Assembly (NCBI GenBank): GCA_014801225.1
Contig: JAAVEO010000009.1
Span: forward strand, 46,199-110,198
Reading direction: 5' to 3'
From: Bacteroides sp.
GTDB lineage: Bacteria; Bacteroidota; Bacteroidia; Bacteroidales; Muribaculaceae
DNA: 64,000 nucleotides
A program made the translations under genes and the position numbers. Below the pieces are notes generated by a model, which ran no database searches, had not been told where the DNA came from, and saw nothing but the letters and a program-made list of their open reading frames with translations. Each line of letters opens with the position of its first letter. The first letter of the stretch is position 1. Of the stretch, positions 20,273-30,737 are shown in pieces.

Positions 20273-20365
20273 ATTGTCTAAATCTTTATAAAAGTGAGTC
20301 AGGAAGGGGGATTCCTCCCTGACTATTATAACACTGTTTATCCCTTCGGGTTCTCGGAAGCGGGC

Positions 20366-20704
20366 TTAGTCGTTTTTCAGACTCTCGATATATTTAAGGT
20401 CCACGCCGGTCAATGTACGTATCATATCGGGTGAGAGGCCCTGCTTAAGCATATTCAACACGATTCCACGCATCATTTCCTCTTTACCTTTGGCAATACC
20501 CTTAGCAAAACCCTCGAAATACCCTTCGCAATACCCTTCGAAATAGCCTTTGAAATAACCTTCTTCGCGGGCAGGATTAAGCACATTATTCTGCATCATT
20601 ATTTTGTCAATGTGAGCGTCCCATACGCGATTATCCTTGGGCCAAAGCGTATGCTTCATGGCCCAATCAAAACGGATGTATTCGTTATCCCTATCCATAA
20701 TCAT
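20366..20704 (-). pseudogene. Rpn/PD-(D/E)XK recombination-promoting nuclease family, apparently internally deleted remnant
   Basis: N-terminal DNEYIRFDWAMKHTL and C-terminal EGYFKGYFEGYCEGYFEGFAKGIAKGKEE with little of the catalytic core between (112 aa). Confidence 0.55.
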
Positions 20705-20823
20705 ATCTGTTTATTCCGCTATTGCGGTGGGTAATACTTCCCTACAAAGTTAGCATTTATCTTTTGGCCGTATGGCATATCGAGGTAATTATTTTGGAAA
20801 AATACCTCACTATTACCCGGATT

Positions 20824-23800
20824 TCAGTTGCCGGTGGCCTCCTCCGCTTCCGCTTCGGATTCTTCCATAGCAGGGAGCGACTCTTCATCAGGCACGACGA
20901 CGCTTTCCTCTTCTTCGGCTGTGGCAGTCTCTTCGGGAGGCGTATCATTCTCTTCTTCCGACAGAGTCTCAGCTCCGCCATCGTCATTCACATCGTCATC
21001 CGGGGGAACGGCACCCTCTTCATACTCCATATCCTTCCCGAGCACTTCCTCCTCGCGGGCACGTACGGCCTCCTCTTCTTCGAAGCGGAAGTATTCCTCG
21101 AATGATCGGCCCTCGCGGAGAAGAAGATCAAAGTTATCCTTGCTTATCATGATAGGACGCACACCCTCCGGAAGGTCAAGATCCGAGCGGGCCATCACAT
21201 TGCGATAATGCTCAAGCTCCTTCATGTTGGCGAAGCCTTTCACTATCAGCAGACCTACGTTGGAGAAGGACATCTGTTCCAAGTCGAAGTCCTTAACCAC
21301 AAACGAAGAGAAGTTGAAGCGGGCTACATCATACAGCACCTGATTGGCATTCACGGAGTCGAGCGGGAAGGCGAACACAAGATACTGCGGAGCGTCAGGA
21401 TCATTCTTGAATCCGGCAGGTCCGGACGGTCCCGCACCCTCCTCGCCATTATCCGTAAGACGAATATCCCAAAGCATACCTCGCGAATTGGCACTTCCCG
21501 ACTGGGGCACCCTGCCCGCATTAAGTCCCTTCACTATATTACCGGCCATATCCGTCATATCCGTGTCGGGCCACTTCCGGAGAAGTTCCGTAAGTCGCTC
21601 CTTGAATTGGTCATAATCCTTCTCAGTGAGATATGAGAGAGCATCGATAAATACGAATTTGGGAAGGATAGCCGAAAGGGGATAATCTTTCTCCATCTCC
21701 GCCGTCAGGGCATGCACCTTCGTATTGTTATCAGCGAGATAAGCATCATAAGCCGCCTGATATTTCTCCTCCTGAATCAGATTCATGCGTCGGAGGTTGG
21801 TGAAATAGTCAGGGTCGCGCATAGCCTGCCCATAGGGACTCTCCGGGAAATCCGCTATAATCTTGTCGCGCCAGTAGGCTGCCTGTTGCTCATCGTCCTG
21901 ACGCACCGCCATAAGATACATATTATAGTACACATCCAGACGATACTCATTGTCGGGATAGCGCTCCTCGAGAGTAAGGAATTCCTTACGGGCGGCCGGG
22001 AAATCCTCCAGACGATCCTTGAGAATTACGCCCATATTGTAGAGGCCCTCCATAATCACGTCGTTGGCCGTCTGTTTCTCTTCGGGAGTGGAAGGTATCT
22101 GCTTGAGATAATACTCCACATAATGCGGATCATTCTCGCGCTCCATCACCTCCCTGTCGGCCTCCGAAATAGAATCGTTTGGAGCCGCAGAGCCGTCAGG
22201 GTTGTCATCTTCACCCTCGGGAGTATCGTCAAAAGCGAAAGAGGTTTTGTTACGGCGTCGCCAGTCATCTTCAAGCTTACGCGCACCCCAACGCCGCTGG
22301 AATTCATTCTTTCCGGCATTTTTTGTCATGGTATTGTAGAAATACCAAGAACGGTCAGTATTGAGCTGGAACGAGGATGCGGGCTGCTGGCCCGGTACAT
22401 TCGCCGCGTTGGCTTCCGCTTCGGCCATGTGCTGCTCGCGTGCGGCGGCTTCGGCCTCCTCCTTCTCACGTTTCTTAAGCTCATCCACCAATCTCTGACA
22501 CACCTTCTCCTGCTCCTCACGAGAGAGTTCGGAGAGGCGAAGAAGTGAATCCTGAAGCTCCACATTCCCGGCATATACGGCCAATTCGTCGAGCACATCG
22601 CTCCGGCGTTTCAAAGTCTTGTAATCGGGGAAGGTCTCGGGAAGCATCGGCACCGCCTCCGAATAGCACGGCTGTGCCTTCACGTATGCTCCCTGCTGGA
22701 AATATATGTTTCCCAGCGCCACCTGTGCCAGAGCCTTGTCGATACCGTTGCGGGTGGATTTCTCCACAGCCAGGGCATAATTCTTGGTAGCCTCTACTGT
22801 GTCGCGGCGCGAGAGATAGAGATTGCCTATGGCATAATATATCTGGTCGAGATACTCTTTGTTGCGTTCATATCGCGTCATATTGCGCAAGGAGCGTACC
22901 TCCCCCTTTATATTGTTCCCCTCATACACCTCCGACTGCTTGATGCGGGCATTGAATTTAGTGCGGTAAGCCGTGGAAGGTCCGGAGCCGGCCTTACGGT
23001 AGGCATCATAGGCCATACGTTTGTTGCCGAGCTGTGAATACACCTGTCCCAAGAGGAAATACAGACGATTCTTCTGGCTTCCCGAAGCCGCTTTCGCCGC
23101 GCGGGTCAGGGGAGCCACGGCTTCGCGGTATTTCTCCGTACGTACGTAATAGTCGGCCTCCGTCAGGTCGAAGAGGCTTTTCAGGTGCTTGTCGGTAAGT
23201 TCCTTGGGTTTTATGCGCTGGAGTATATTCTCGGCCTCATAAGCCCAGTCGAGAGCGCAATAGCATCGTGCTTGCCATATCTTTGCTTCGGTCACCACCT
23301 TCGGCAACCATGTGAAATGTTTCGAAATGTAGAAGAATGTGGAGGCAGCTCCGAGGAAATCGCCGTCCATGAATTGGGCACGCCCCATCGAGAGCCACGC
23401 ATTATGCAGGAAGGGATTGAACTCCTCGCGAGCACGGAACGCCTTCTCCTTCGGAGTGCTGTTGCGCTTCGCCGGTTTCTTCTTTATCGAATGAAGCTGT
23501 ATCGCTTTCTGCATCTTCTCGATGGTACGCTTGAAGTCGCCCGTTGGCTGAGGCATCTTATTGTCAGCCCGTGCTTCGGCGGGATGTGTAAGCAGAGTGC
23601 GGGTATAATCATCCTCATAGGTCTGCTCCATCTGCTTCAGTTGCTCCTTATAATGTTCCGAACCGTTGAAATAGACATTATAGCGAGTGGTGAACGCCTG
23701 CCAATTACGTGAGGCGGGAGTATTCTTCTTTGTGGAACAGCCGACGGCTCCCAATATCAAAAGCGCCGGGAGCAAAATAGCGAGGAGACGTACGGACATA

Positions 23801-23871
23801 CATCGCATCCTCCCGCCAAGACGGCGGAAGTGCGAACGACAATCCGGATAGAGAGAAAAAAGCTTCATCAT
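20824..23871 (-). CDS. Large TPR lipoprotein, PorW/SprE-like T9SS accessory protein
   Basis: Lipobox LGAVGCSTKKNT, NWQAFTTRYNVYFNGSEHYKEQLKQME, many TPRs, acidic C-terminus. Confidence 0.78.
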   Translation of the reverse strand: MMKLFSLYPDCRSHFRRLGGRMRCMSVRLLAILLPALLILGAVGCSTKKNTPASRNWQAFTTRYNVYFNGSEHYKEQLKQMEQTYEDDYTRTLLTHPAEARADNKMPQPTGDFKRTIEKMQKAIQLHSIKKKPAKRNSTPKEKAFRAREEFNPFLHNAWLSMGRAQFMDGDFLGAASTFFYISKHFTWLPKVVTEAKIWQARCYCALDWAYEAENILQRIKPKELTDKHLKSLFDLTEADYYVRTEKYREAVAPLTRAAKAASGSQKNRLYFLLGQVYSQLGNKRMAYDAYRKAGSGPSTAYRTKFNARIKQSEVYEGNNIKGEVRSLRNMTRYERNKEYLDQIYYAIGNLYLSRRDTVEATKNYALAVEKSTRNGIDKALAQVALGNIYFQQGAYVKAQPCYSEAVPMLPETFPDYKTLKRRSDVLDELAVYAGNVELQDSLLRLSELSREEQEKVCQRLVDELKKREKEEAEAAAREQHMAEAEANAANVPGQQPASSFQLNTDRSWYFYNTMTKNAGKNEFQRRWGARKLEDDWRRRNKTSFAFDDTPEGEDDNPDGSAAPNDSISEADREVMERENDPHYVEYYLKQIPSTPEEKQTANDVIMEGLYNMGVILKDRLEDFPAARKEFLTLEERYPDNEYRLDVYYNMYLMAVRQDDEQQAAYWRDKIIADFPESPYGQAMRDPDYFTNLRRMNLIQEEKYQAAYDAYLADNNTKVHALTAEMEKDYPLSAILPKFVFIDALSYLTEKDYDQFKERLTELLRKWPDTDMTDMAGNIVKGLNAGRVPQSGSANSRGMLWDIRLTDNGEEGAGPSGPAGFKNDPDAPQYLVFAFPLDSVNANQVLYDVARFNFSSFVVKDFDLEQMSFSNVGLLIVKGFANMKELEHYRNVMARSDLDLPEGVRPIMISKDNFDLLLREGRSFEEYFRFEEEEAVRAREEEVLGKDMEYEEGAVPPDDDVNDDGGAETLSEEENDTPPEETATAEEEESVVVPDEESLPAMEESEAEAEEATGN

Positions 23872-23928
23872 AACATATAACGCCCGTAATCCTCCCCTTA
23901 GTATCCCTGTTCCGACGGGTGGCCGGGG

Positions 23929-26649
23929 TTATTTGCCGGTGACGAGGCCTTTGAGGTCGTAGAGTGTAGCCAAGGCATCGCGCGGGGAGAGTGAGTCGAT
24001 ATCGAGGTCTACGATACGGTCGCGCACCTGCGAGAGCAACGGGTCGTCAAGCTGGAATATGGAGAGTTGGTAACCGCTGTCGGCATTTCCCATCCCTTTC
24101 ATGGCTGGAGCAGCCACTTTCGGAGCGCCTTTTTCCTGCTTACCTTCTTTATCCTTTGCTGAGGATTTTCCTTCTTCGTTGGTTGCCGCCTCGTTTTCAA
24201 TATCCTCCCGCTCTTTGGCCACGCTTTCAAGACGCGAAAGCACCTGATCGGCTCTCTTCACAATCGAAGGGGGCATACCGGCCAGACGTGCAACATGGAT
24301 ACCGAAACTATGGGCCGAGCCGCCACGTTCCAGTTTACGCAGGAACACCACCTTTCCCCCTATCTCTTTAACCGAAACATTGTAGTTTACGATTCGAGGA
24401 AAGGAGTGTTCCATCTCGTTGAGTTCGTGATAATGAGTGGCGAAGAGTGTACGCGGTTTGCATCGTCCGTTCTCGTGGATATGTTCCACTATCGACCATG
24501 CGATGGATATGCCGTCGTAAGTGGAAGTGCCGCGTCCCAATTCGTCGAAGAGTATCAGCGAGCGCTCTCCCATATTGTTGAGGATAGAGGCGGCTTCGTT
24601 CATCTCCACCATGAATGTGGATTCACCCGAGGAAATATTATCGCTGGCGCCTACACGAGTGAATACCTTGTCTACCAAACCGATACGGGCCGCTTTGGCC
24701 GGTACGAAAGATCCCATCTGCGCCATGATGCAGATAAGGGCGGTCTGGCGCAACAACGCCGACTTACCACTCATATTCGGGCCTGTAATCATCATTATCT
24801 GCGCGGAATCGGAGTCGAGTTCGAGGGAGTTGGCGATATAGTTCTCACCCGTGGGAAGATGACGCTCTATAACGGGATGTCGCCCATCCGTTATAGATAT
24901 GGAGAGGGAATTGTCCATCTGCGGTCGCACATAGCGATAATCGGCAGCTACCTGTGCCAGAGAGCGCAAGGCGTCGATCGTTCCCGCAGTTATGGCGTCG
25001 CGTTGCATATCGGGGGCCGCTTCAATAGCTTTTGTCAGGATATCCTCCAGCATGGCCATCTCTATCTCGCGTATGCGCTCGGAAGCGGTATTGATCTTCT
25101 GTTCATACTCCTTCAGTTCGGGAGTGATATATCGTTCGGCATTTACGAGGGTCTGCTTCCTTATCCACTCCTGCGGCACCTTGTCGCGATGAGTGTTGCG
25201 CACCTCGATGTAATATCCGAATACATTGTTGGAATTTATCTTGAGCGATGTGATGCCTGTGGCGGCTATCTCGCGATCGCGGATGGCTATCAGTTGCTCT
25301 TGCGAATGGCGTGCGAAACTGCGCAGTTCATCCAATTCGGGATTCACACCGTCGGCTATCACCGCGCCCTTGTCGGGGTTCACGGCCGTATCCTCGCGGA
25401 TAGTCTTCCCGATGAGTTCGGCCAAAGCGGCACAGGGCTCGATATTGGCGGCGAGTTTTTCGAGAGGTTGGCACCCGGTGCCGGCAAGAAGATTGCGCAG
25501 CGCGGCGCATGCACGCAGACTCTCGCGCAACGCTATGAGTTCGCGGGCGCCCCCCTTTCGGGTGCAGATGCGGGCCGAGAGACGCTGGAGATCGCCTACT
25601 CCGTGGAGAATGCGTCCGGTGAGTTCGCGAAGCTGCGGATCTCCGGCGAATCGCTCCACAATATCATGGCGGCGGTATATCCGCTCCATATTCACCAACG
25701 GACGGCGTACCCACGAAGCCAGCGTACGGCTACCCATCGGCGAGCAAGTGGCGTCAAGCACACCGAGCAGAGAGTCTCCCTCGGGCGAGAGAGGAGCCGT
25801 GAGTTCGAGATTGCGCTGAGTGAAAGGATCGAGCCTTACCGAATCATTCTCATCGATGCGCTGCAGGCGTGTGATATGCGATATGTTGACATGTTGCGTG
25901 AGGTCAAGATAATGCAGCAGCGAGCCGGCGGCTATGACAGCGGCCGGCATCTTCTCCACACCGAACCCCTTGAGGCTGGATGTGTTGAAATGCTTCAGCA
26001 GACGCTCCGTAGCGGCCTGGTCGGTATACACCCAATCTTCAAGATCGAACACCGGACATTTCAATCGGGAGGCTATCGCCTCATAGTCGGCGCGTGAGCC
26101 GCTTTGGCGGAGCATCTCGCGCGGTGCATAGTCGCCGAGGAGCTTTCCCATGGCTTCGGCCGACCCCTCGGCGCATAGAAATTCTCCGGTGGTGATGTCG
26201 AGGAATGCTATTCCGACAGCCTCTTTGCTGCCGCGAGTGCGACGCGCGAAATGAACGCCACCGAGGAAGTTGTTGCCCTTGCGGGCCATACCGCTTTCGG
26301 AAGTATCCACGCCGGGAGTGACGAGCTCCGTGATGCCTCGTTTTACAAGAGTCTTGGTCTTCTTCGGGTCCTCGAGTTGCTCGCATATCGCTACTCTCCT
26401 TCCGGCCCTCACAAGGCGTGGAAGGTAAGTGTCGAGCGCATGATGCGGGAATCCGGCCAGCTCCACATAAGAGGCGCTGCCGTTGGCACGCCGCGTAAGC
26501 GTGATTCCCAATATTTCGGAGGCTGCTATGGCGTCATCGGAGAAAGTCTCGTAAAAATCGCCCACACGGAAAAGAAGTATCGCATCGGGATGCTTCTTTT
26601 TCATGTCGGCATATTGCTTCATCAGCGGGGTCTCGGCTATCTTGGCCAT
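23929..26649 (-). CDS. mutS: DNA mismatch repair protein MutS
   Basis: ETPLMKQYADMKKKHPDAILLFRVGDFYETF; MMITGPNMSGKSALLRQTALI; ILFDELGRGTSTYDG. Confidence 0.98.
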   Translation of the reverse strand: MAKIAETPLMKQYADMKKKHPDAILLFRVGDFYETFSDDAIAASEILGITLTRRANGSASYVELAGFPHHALDTYLPRLVRAGRRVAICEQLEDPKKTKTLVKRGITELVTPGVDTSESGMARKGNNFLGGVHFARRTRGSKEAVGIAFLDITTGEFLCAEGSAEAMGKLLGDYAPREMLRQSGSRADYEAIASRLKCPVFDLEDWVYTDQAATERLLKHFNTSSLKGFGVEKMPAAVIAAGSLLHYLDLTQHVNISHITRLQRIDENDSVRLDPFTQRNLELTAPLSPEGDSLLGVLDATCSPMGSRTLASWVRRPLVNMERIYRRHDIVERFAGDPQLRELTGRILHGVGDLQRLSARICTRKGGARELIALRESLRACAALRNLLAGTGCQPLEKLAANIEPCAALAELIGKTIREDTAVNPDKGAVIADGVNPELDELRSFARHSQEQLIAIRDREIAATGITSLKINSNNVFGYYIEVRNTHRDKVPQEWIRKQTLVNAERYITPELKEYEQKINTASERIREIEMAMLEDILTKAIEAAPDMQRDAITAGTIDALRSLAQVAADYRYVRPQMDNSLSISITDGRHPVIERHLPTGENYIANSLELDSDSAQIMMITGPNMSGKSALLRQTALICIMAQMGSFVPAKAARIGLVDKVFTRVGASDNISSGESTFMVEMNEAASILNNMGERSLILFDELGRGTSTYDGISIAWSIVEHIHENGRCKPRTLFATHYHELNEMEHSFPRIVNYNVSVKEIGGKVVFLRKLERGGSAHSFGIHVARLAGMPPSIVKRADQVLSRLESVAKEREDIENEAATNEEGKSSAKDKEGKQEKGAPKVAAPAMKGMGNADSGYQLSIFQLDDPLLSQVRDRIVDLDIDSLSPRDALATLYDLKGLVTGK

Positions 26650-26728
26650 TTCTACTTATATATATTCTCTGTATTGCGTAATCGGAAAGTGTGGGTATCC
26701 TAAGGATGCCCACGGCATGGAAGCTCGC

Positions 26729-28099
26729 TCAGACGCCTGTCAGCTTCACGAGCATGAGGGTGGACATTCCCACATAGATGAGAAGACCCACCACATCGTT
26801 GGTGATCTGTATGAATGGTCCTGTGGCCAGGGCCGGATTGATCTTCAGGCGTTCGAGCGTCAGGGGTACGAGGGTACCGAATATTGTGGCGAATATCACA
26901 ACGGCGAATAGGGATGAAGCTACCGACGTGGCCACTACCCATCGCAGTTCGCTTTGAGTGAGCATGACGTAGCAGAATACTACCGAACTGATAACTATCG
27001 CGTTCAGCAACGCCACAAGCACCTCCCGCCCTATCTGCCGGGCTGAGTTCTTGAGGTCGAGACGGCCGTTGGCCAGACCTTGCACCACAATCGCCGAGGC
27101 CTGCACACCCACATTACCACCTGTGCCTCCGATGAGGGGGATGAATATGGCGAGAGCCGTCACTGCCTGTATCTGTGCTTCGAATCCTCCCAAGATAAGG
27201 GAGTTGACGATACCTCCGATGATACCGATAAGGAGCCAGGGGAGACGCGCTTTAGTCTGCTCCCATACGGAGTCGCCGGCGTCTACGTCCGACGACAGAC
27301 CGGAGGCCAGCTGATAGTCGCGCTCGCTCTGTTCGCGAACCTCGTCCATGACGTCGTCCACTGTGATCTGTCCTGCCAAACGTCCGATACTGTCCACTAC
27401 GGGCATAGCCACGAGGTCGTATTTCTCGAAGTCTATGGCCACATCCTCGATGGGAGTGTCTGTGCGGACTGACACCGGATCGCGCTCCATGACGTGCTTT
27501 ATCTTGGAGGCGGATGGGGCCGTAATCATGGTCTTCAGCGGCAGCACACCTTTCAGGCGCCCGTCGTCGTCCACCACATATATATTATATATATCCTCGA
27601 TTTCCTCGGCCTGACGGCGCATCTCGTCTATACATTCCGGCATGGATAGATTCTCGTTGACTTCGATCATCTCAGTGCCCATAAGGCCGCCGGCGGTGTC
27701 CTCGTCATATTGGAGAAGGTCGACGATATCTCCGGCCTGCTCCACATCGTCGATATGCTGTATCACCTCTTCGCGGTCCTCCTTGTCGAGTTCCTGAATA
27801 AGGTCTACGGCATCGTCCGTGTCAAGAAGGTCGATGAAATGGCCGATCTGCTCCGGTTCCATCCCTTCGAGGAGCTTCTTTCGGTCCTCCTCGTCGAGCT
27901 CCATGATGACATCGGCCTTCTCTTCCGTATCATCGAGAAGATTAAATACCCATTCTGCATCACGCAAGGGGAGCCGGCGGAGGATTTCGGCGATATCCGC
28001 CGGGTGAAGCCCCGCAATCTCCGCGCGAGCTCCCTCTGCATTATGCTCGTCGGCGAGATGCTCTATAATTTTGATGTCCTCTTCGTTGAATTCTTTCAT
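26729..28099 (-). CDS. mgtE: Magnesium transporter MgtE
   Basis: MgtE N domain, CBS domains, and PLIGGTGGNVGVQASAIVVQGLANG membrane domain. Confidence 0.95.
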   Translation of the reverse strand: MKEFNEEDIKIIEHLADEHNAEGARAEIAGLHPADIAEILRRLPLRDAEWVFNLLDDTEEKADVIMELDEEDRKKLLEGMEPEQIGHFIDLLDTDDAVDLIQELDKEDREEVIQHIDDVEQAGDIVDLLQYDEDTAGGLMGTEMIEVNENLSMPECIDEMRRQAEEIEDIYNIYVVDDDGRLKGVLPLKTMITAPSASKIKHVMERDPVSVRTDTPIEDVAIDFEKYDLVAMPVVDSIGRLAGQITVDDVMDEVREQSERDYQLASGLSSDVDAGDSVWEQTKARLPWLLIGIIGGIVNSLILGGFEAQIQAVTALAIFIPLIGGTGGNVGVQASAIVVQGLANGRLDLKNSARQIGREVLVALLNAIVISSVVFCYVMLTQSELRWVVATSVASSLFAVVIFATIFGTLVPLTLERLKINPALATGPFIQITNDVVGLLIYVGMSTLMLVKLTGV

Positions 28100-28174
28100 T
28101 GCGAAGTAGAAAGTGTTTCGGGCGGGGGCTCCGTCGCGGAGCGCCCGTCAGGAGCGCATAAGCGCCCCTTAGGG

Positions 28175-29866
28175 TTAATATTTGAATGAGGAGCCGCCAA
28201 GGAATTCCCGAAGGAGCGAGGTAGTGGGAATCTGGTCGGTGGGAATCGGAGAGAAATAGCTGAGGAATTTGAGCAGACGATGAGCTTCGCCATATTCCTC
28301 ACAATCGTGAGGCACTTCGCGGAGCAACGGCTCGGCATACTCCTTCATTACGCCCAACTCGAAGAGGAGCGAAGAATTGAAAGTGGCGTCGGCATTCTCC
28401 TGATAAGGGAAGATCCAGCGCTCTTCGCCGCGTCGCACACTCGGCCAGCGGCGGAGAGTGTCGAGAGCCGTAGTGTGGCGGTATTTATGGTCGCGTACGA
28501 TGCGGCGCAACAGGCGGTTGTCGTTGGTCGGAATCCAGTTATGGTCGTCGATGCGGAGAGTGGTGAGGGCCGACACGTAGATCTTGAATACATCCTTCTG
28601 ATCGATTTCCGAAGTCAGCTCCGGGTTCAGACCATGGATACCCTCAATGAGGAGTACATCATGCGGTTCGAGGCGGAGCGGACGCGGTTTCTCCACACGT
28701 CGTCCCAGCTCGAAGCTGTATGTGGGGAGGTTAATCTCCTCGCCGGCGAGGAGGCGACGGAGGTCGGAATTGAGGCGCTCAAGGTCGAGGGCGTAGAGAC
28801 TCTCGTAGTCATAATCTCCGGTCTCGTCGCGGGGAGTCTTGTCGCGATCCACGAAGTAATCGTCAAGCGAGATCATCTTCGGAGTCATGAGATTGGTCAT
28901 GAGCTGAATGGCGAGGCGTTTGGTAGTAGTGGTCTTTCCGGAGGAGGAGGGGCCGGCCAGGAGCACCACTCTCGCGCCGTCTTCCTCACGGCGCCGGCGG
29001 GCTATCTCGTCGGAGATGCGTCCGAGGAGTTTGTCATGCAGCGCTTCAGCCACATTTATAAGCTGAGCCGTCTGACGCTTCTGCACCACTTGATTCAGCT
29101 CTCCTACATTCGAAACCCTTATCACTTGGTTGAAGCGCAGGTAATCGGTGAAAGCATGGTACATCTTTTCCTGAGTCACAGGTTGCTGCGGCACATCGCG
29201 GTTCGCCGGGTCGTACCCCAAGAGGAGGAATCCCTGCTTGTAAGGCTTCAGATCGAATACGGCAATATAAGAGGTATCGGGCGCAAGCGCTCCATAGTAG
29301 GAGTCTGCCAGGCCATCGAGTTTATAGAAAGTGGTATAGAGTTCATGTGTAGTCTCGAGCAACGCCACTTTGTTGAGCAATCCCTGACGGCGGAATATCG
29401 GGAGTACATCCTTTGTGAGGCGTTCGTGGCGCGTGAAAGGGAGAGCTGCGTCGCGGAGTTCGCACATGCGGGCGAATATGCGGACAATATCTTCGTCGGA
29501 GAGGTCGATATGTCTGAGTCCGTCGGCATGGAGCAGACGGCAGTAGTATCCCTTCGAGATCGAATGTTCGATACGCAGGCGAGTACCCTCAGGCATCACA
29601 TCGGCCACAGCTTTATATAGCATCATGCAGAGCGAGCGGGTATATACACGCTTTCCGGAAGATGTATAACGGTCGAGGAATTCCACCTGCTTGGGGGAGA
29701 AGACGGGGAAAGCCAGATCCTCGGTCTTATTGTTCACACGTGCGCAAATGGGGCTGAACCCCAATTGCTCATGGATGCGGGCGGCGATATCGCCCAGAGA
29801 GTCGCCCCCTTCGGCTTCCACATAGGAGCCGGTGTTGACGCAGTATATCTTGAAGAATTTCGACAT
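28175..29866 (-). CDS. Nucleoside (uridine-type) kinase with N-terminal TGS-like domain
   Basis: TGS-like N-terminus; VVLLAGPSSSGKTTTTKRLAIQL; LIEGIHGLNPELT. Confidence 0.88.
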   Translation of the reverse strand: MSKFFKIYCVNTGSYVEAEGGDSLGDIAARIHEQLGFSPICARVNNKTEDLAFPVFSPKQVEFLDRYTSSGKRVYTRSLCMMLYKAVADVMPEGTRLRIEHSISKGYYCRLLHADGLRHIDLSDEDIVRIFARMCELRDAALPFTRHERLTKDVLPIFRRQGLLNKVALLETTHELYTTFYKLDGLADSYYGALAPDTSYIAVFDLKPYKQGFLLLGYDPANRDVPQQPVTQEKMYHAFTDYLRFNQVIRVSNVGELNQVVQKRQTAQLINVAEALHDKLLGRISDEIARRRREEDGARVVLLAGPSSSGKTTTTKRLAIQLMTNLMTPKMISLDDYFVDRDKTPRDETGDYDYESLYALDLERLNSDLRRLLAGEEINLPTYSFELGRRVEKPRPLRLEPHDVLLIEGIHGLNPELTSEIDQKDVFKIYVSALTTLRIDDHNWIPTNDNRLLRRIVRDHKYRHTTALDTLRRWPSVRRGEERWIFPYQENADATFNSSLLFELGVMKEYAEPLLREVPHDCEEYGEAHRLLKFLSYFSPIPTDQIPTTSLLREFLGGSSFKY

Positions 29867-30009
29867 GACGGATATGTTTTTGAGAATGCAAATATAGGAA
29901 AATTTTATGTGTTTCGGGGTATCGGGAGGGATAAAAAGGGTAAGAAAACGGGTAAAAAAGGGGTGAAACGGGTAAAAAACGGGATAAATGCGAATTATTT
30001 ACGAAAAAA

Positions 30010-30041
30010 TTTGGTGGCAAAAAAAAGATTATCTAACTTTG
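30010..30041 (+). promoter_or_regulatory. Bacteroidota promoter for tRNA-Glu / rpsT / tRNA-Glu
   Basis: TTTG (30010-30013) - N20 - TAACTTTG (30034-30041). Confidence 0.7.
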
Positions 30042-30098
30042 CAGTCGCAAATTGCGCCTGCCTCCTATGGAATGGTCTTAGCGCAGTTGTATTATCGT

Positions 30099-30173
30099 GC
30101 CCCATTCGTCTATCGGTTAGGACGAGAGATTTTCATTCTCTAAAGAGCAGTTCGACTCTGCTATGGGGTACCA
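30099..30173 (+). tRNA. tRNA-Glu (anticodon TTC), CCA encoded
   Basis: Cloverleaf: acceptor GCCCCAT/ATGGGGT, anticodon arm AGAGA-TTTTCAT-TCTCT, T-loop GTTCGACTC, 3' ACCA. Confidence 0.95.
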
Positions 30174-30203
30174 ATTAAAAGAAAAAAAGAACAAACGTAA
30201 AAG

Positions 30204-30458
30204 ATGGCAAACCATAAATCATCTCTTAAAAGAATTCGTCAGGCGGAGAAGAGAAGACTCGAGAACCGCTATTGGGCGAAGACCTGCCGTAACGCAGTAC
30301 GCAAAGTGCGTAAAATGACCGACAAAGCCGAGGCTCAGGCTGCTTACAACAAGGTGAGCGCACTTCTTCAGCGTCTTGGCCGCAAAAACGTTATCTCCAA
30401 GAACAAAGCTGCCAACCTCTGCAGCGGACTTCAGAAACATATCAACAAGCTCGGATAA
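30204..30458 (+). CDS. rpsT: 30S ribosomal protein S20
   Basis: [22 protein letters not shown]... Confidence 0.97.
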   Translation: MANHKSSLKRIRQAEKRRLENRYWAKTCRNAVRKVRKMTDKAEAQAAYNKVSALLQRLGRKNVISKNKAANLCSGLQKHINKLG

Positions 30459-30582
30459 TTCGGAGCGTCCGAATCTTTATTCCGCGTTTGTAACCGGACA
30501 AAATAGCCGCCGTTTGCCCCCGGGCTCCTGATATGGAAGCCATCCCCTGCGTGGCAGCGGATTTTTCTCAACGGCTTGTGTC

Positions 30583-30654
30583 GCCCCATTCGTCTATCGG
30601 TTAGGACGAGAGATTTTCATTCTCTAAAGAGCAGTTCGACTCTGCTATGGGGTA
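30583..30654 (+). tRNA. tRNA-Glu (anticodon TTC), CCA not encoded
   Basis: 72-nt body identical to 30099-30170; followed by CTT instead of CCA. Confidence 0.94.
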
Positions 30655-30737
30655 CTTCCCCAATCCATCCTATCCCGAGGCCACCATCTCATCCCCTGAG
30701 AGGTGGCCTCATCTTTTTTCCTTTAATCATTCCTACA

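Noticed and set aside
24295-26097. 600-aa plus-strand ORF opposite mutS
   Set aside because: Antisense shadow of a certain mutS gene; no recognisable domain.
28280-29620. 446-aa plus-strand ORF opposite the nucleoside kinase
   Set aside because: Antisense shadow of a well-supported gene, low plausibility as protein.
30099-30654. Duplicated tRNA-Glu as attL/attR of an integrative element
   Set aside because: The whole tRNA is duplicated, only rpsT lies between, and no integrase is present; tandem tRNA copies are the simpler reading.
30576-30737. N-terminal extension of the DUF486 ORF in the supplied track
   Set aside because: The extension translates tRNA-Glu; the real start is the ATG at 30738.
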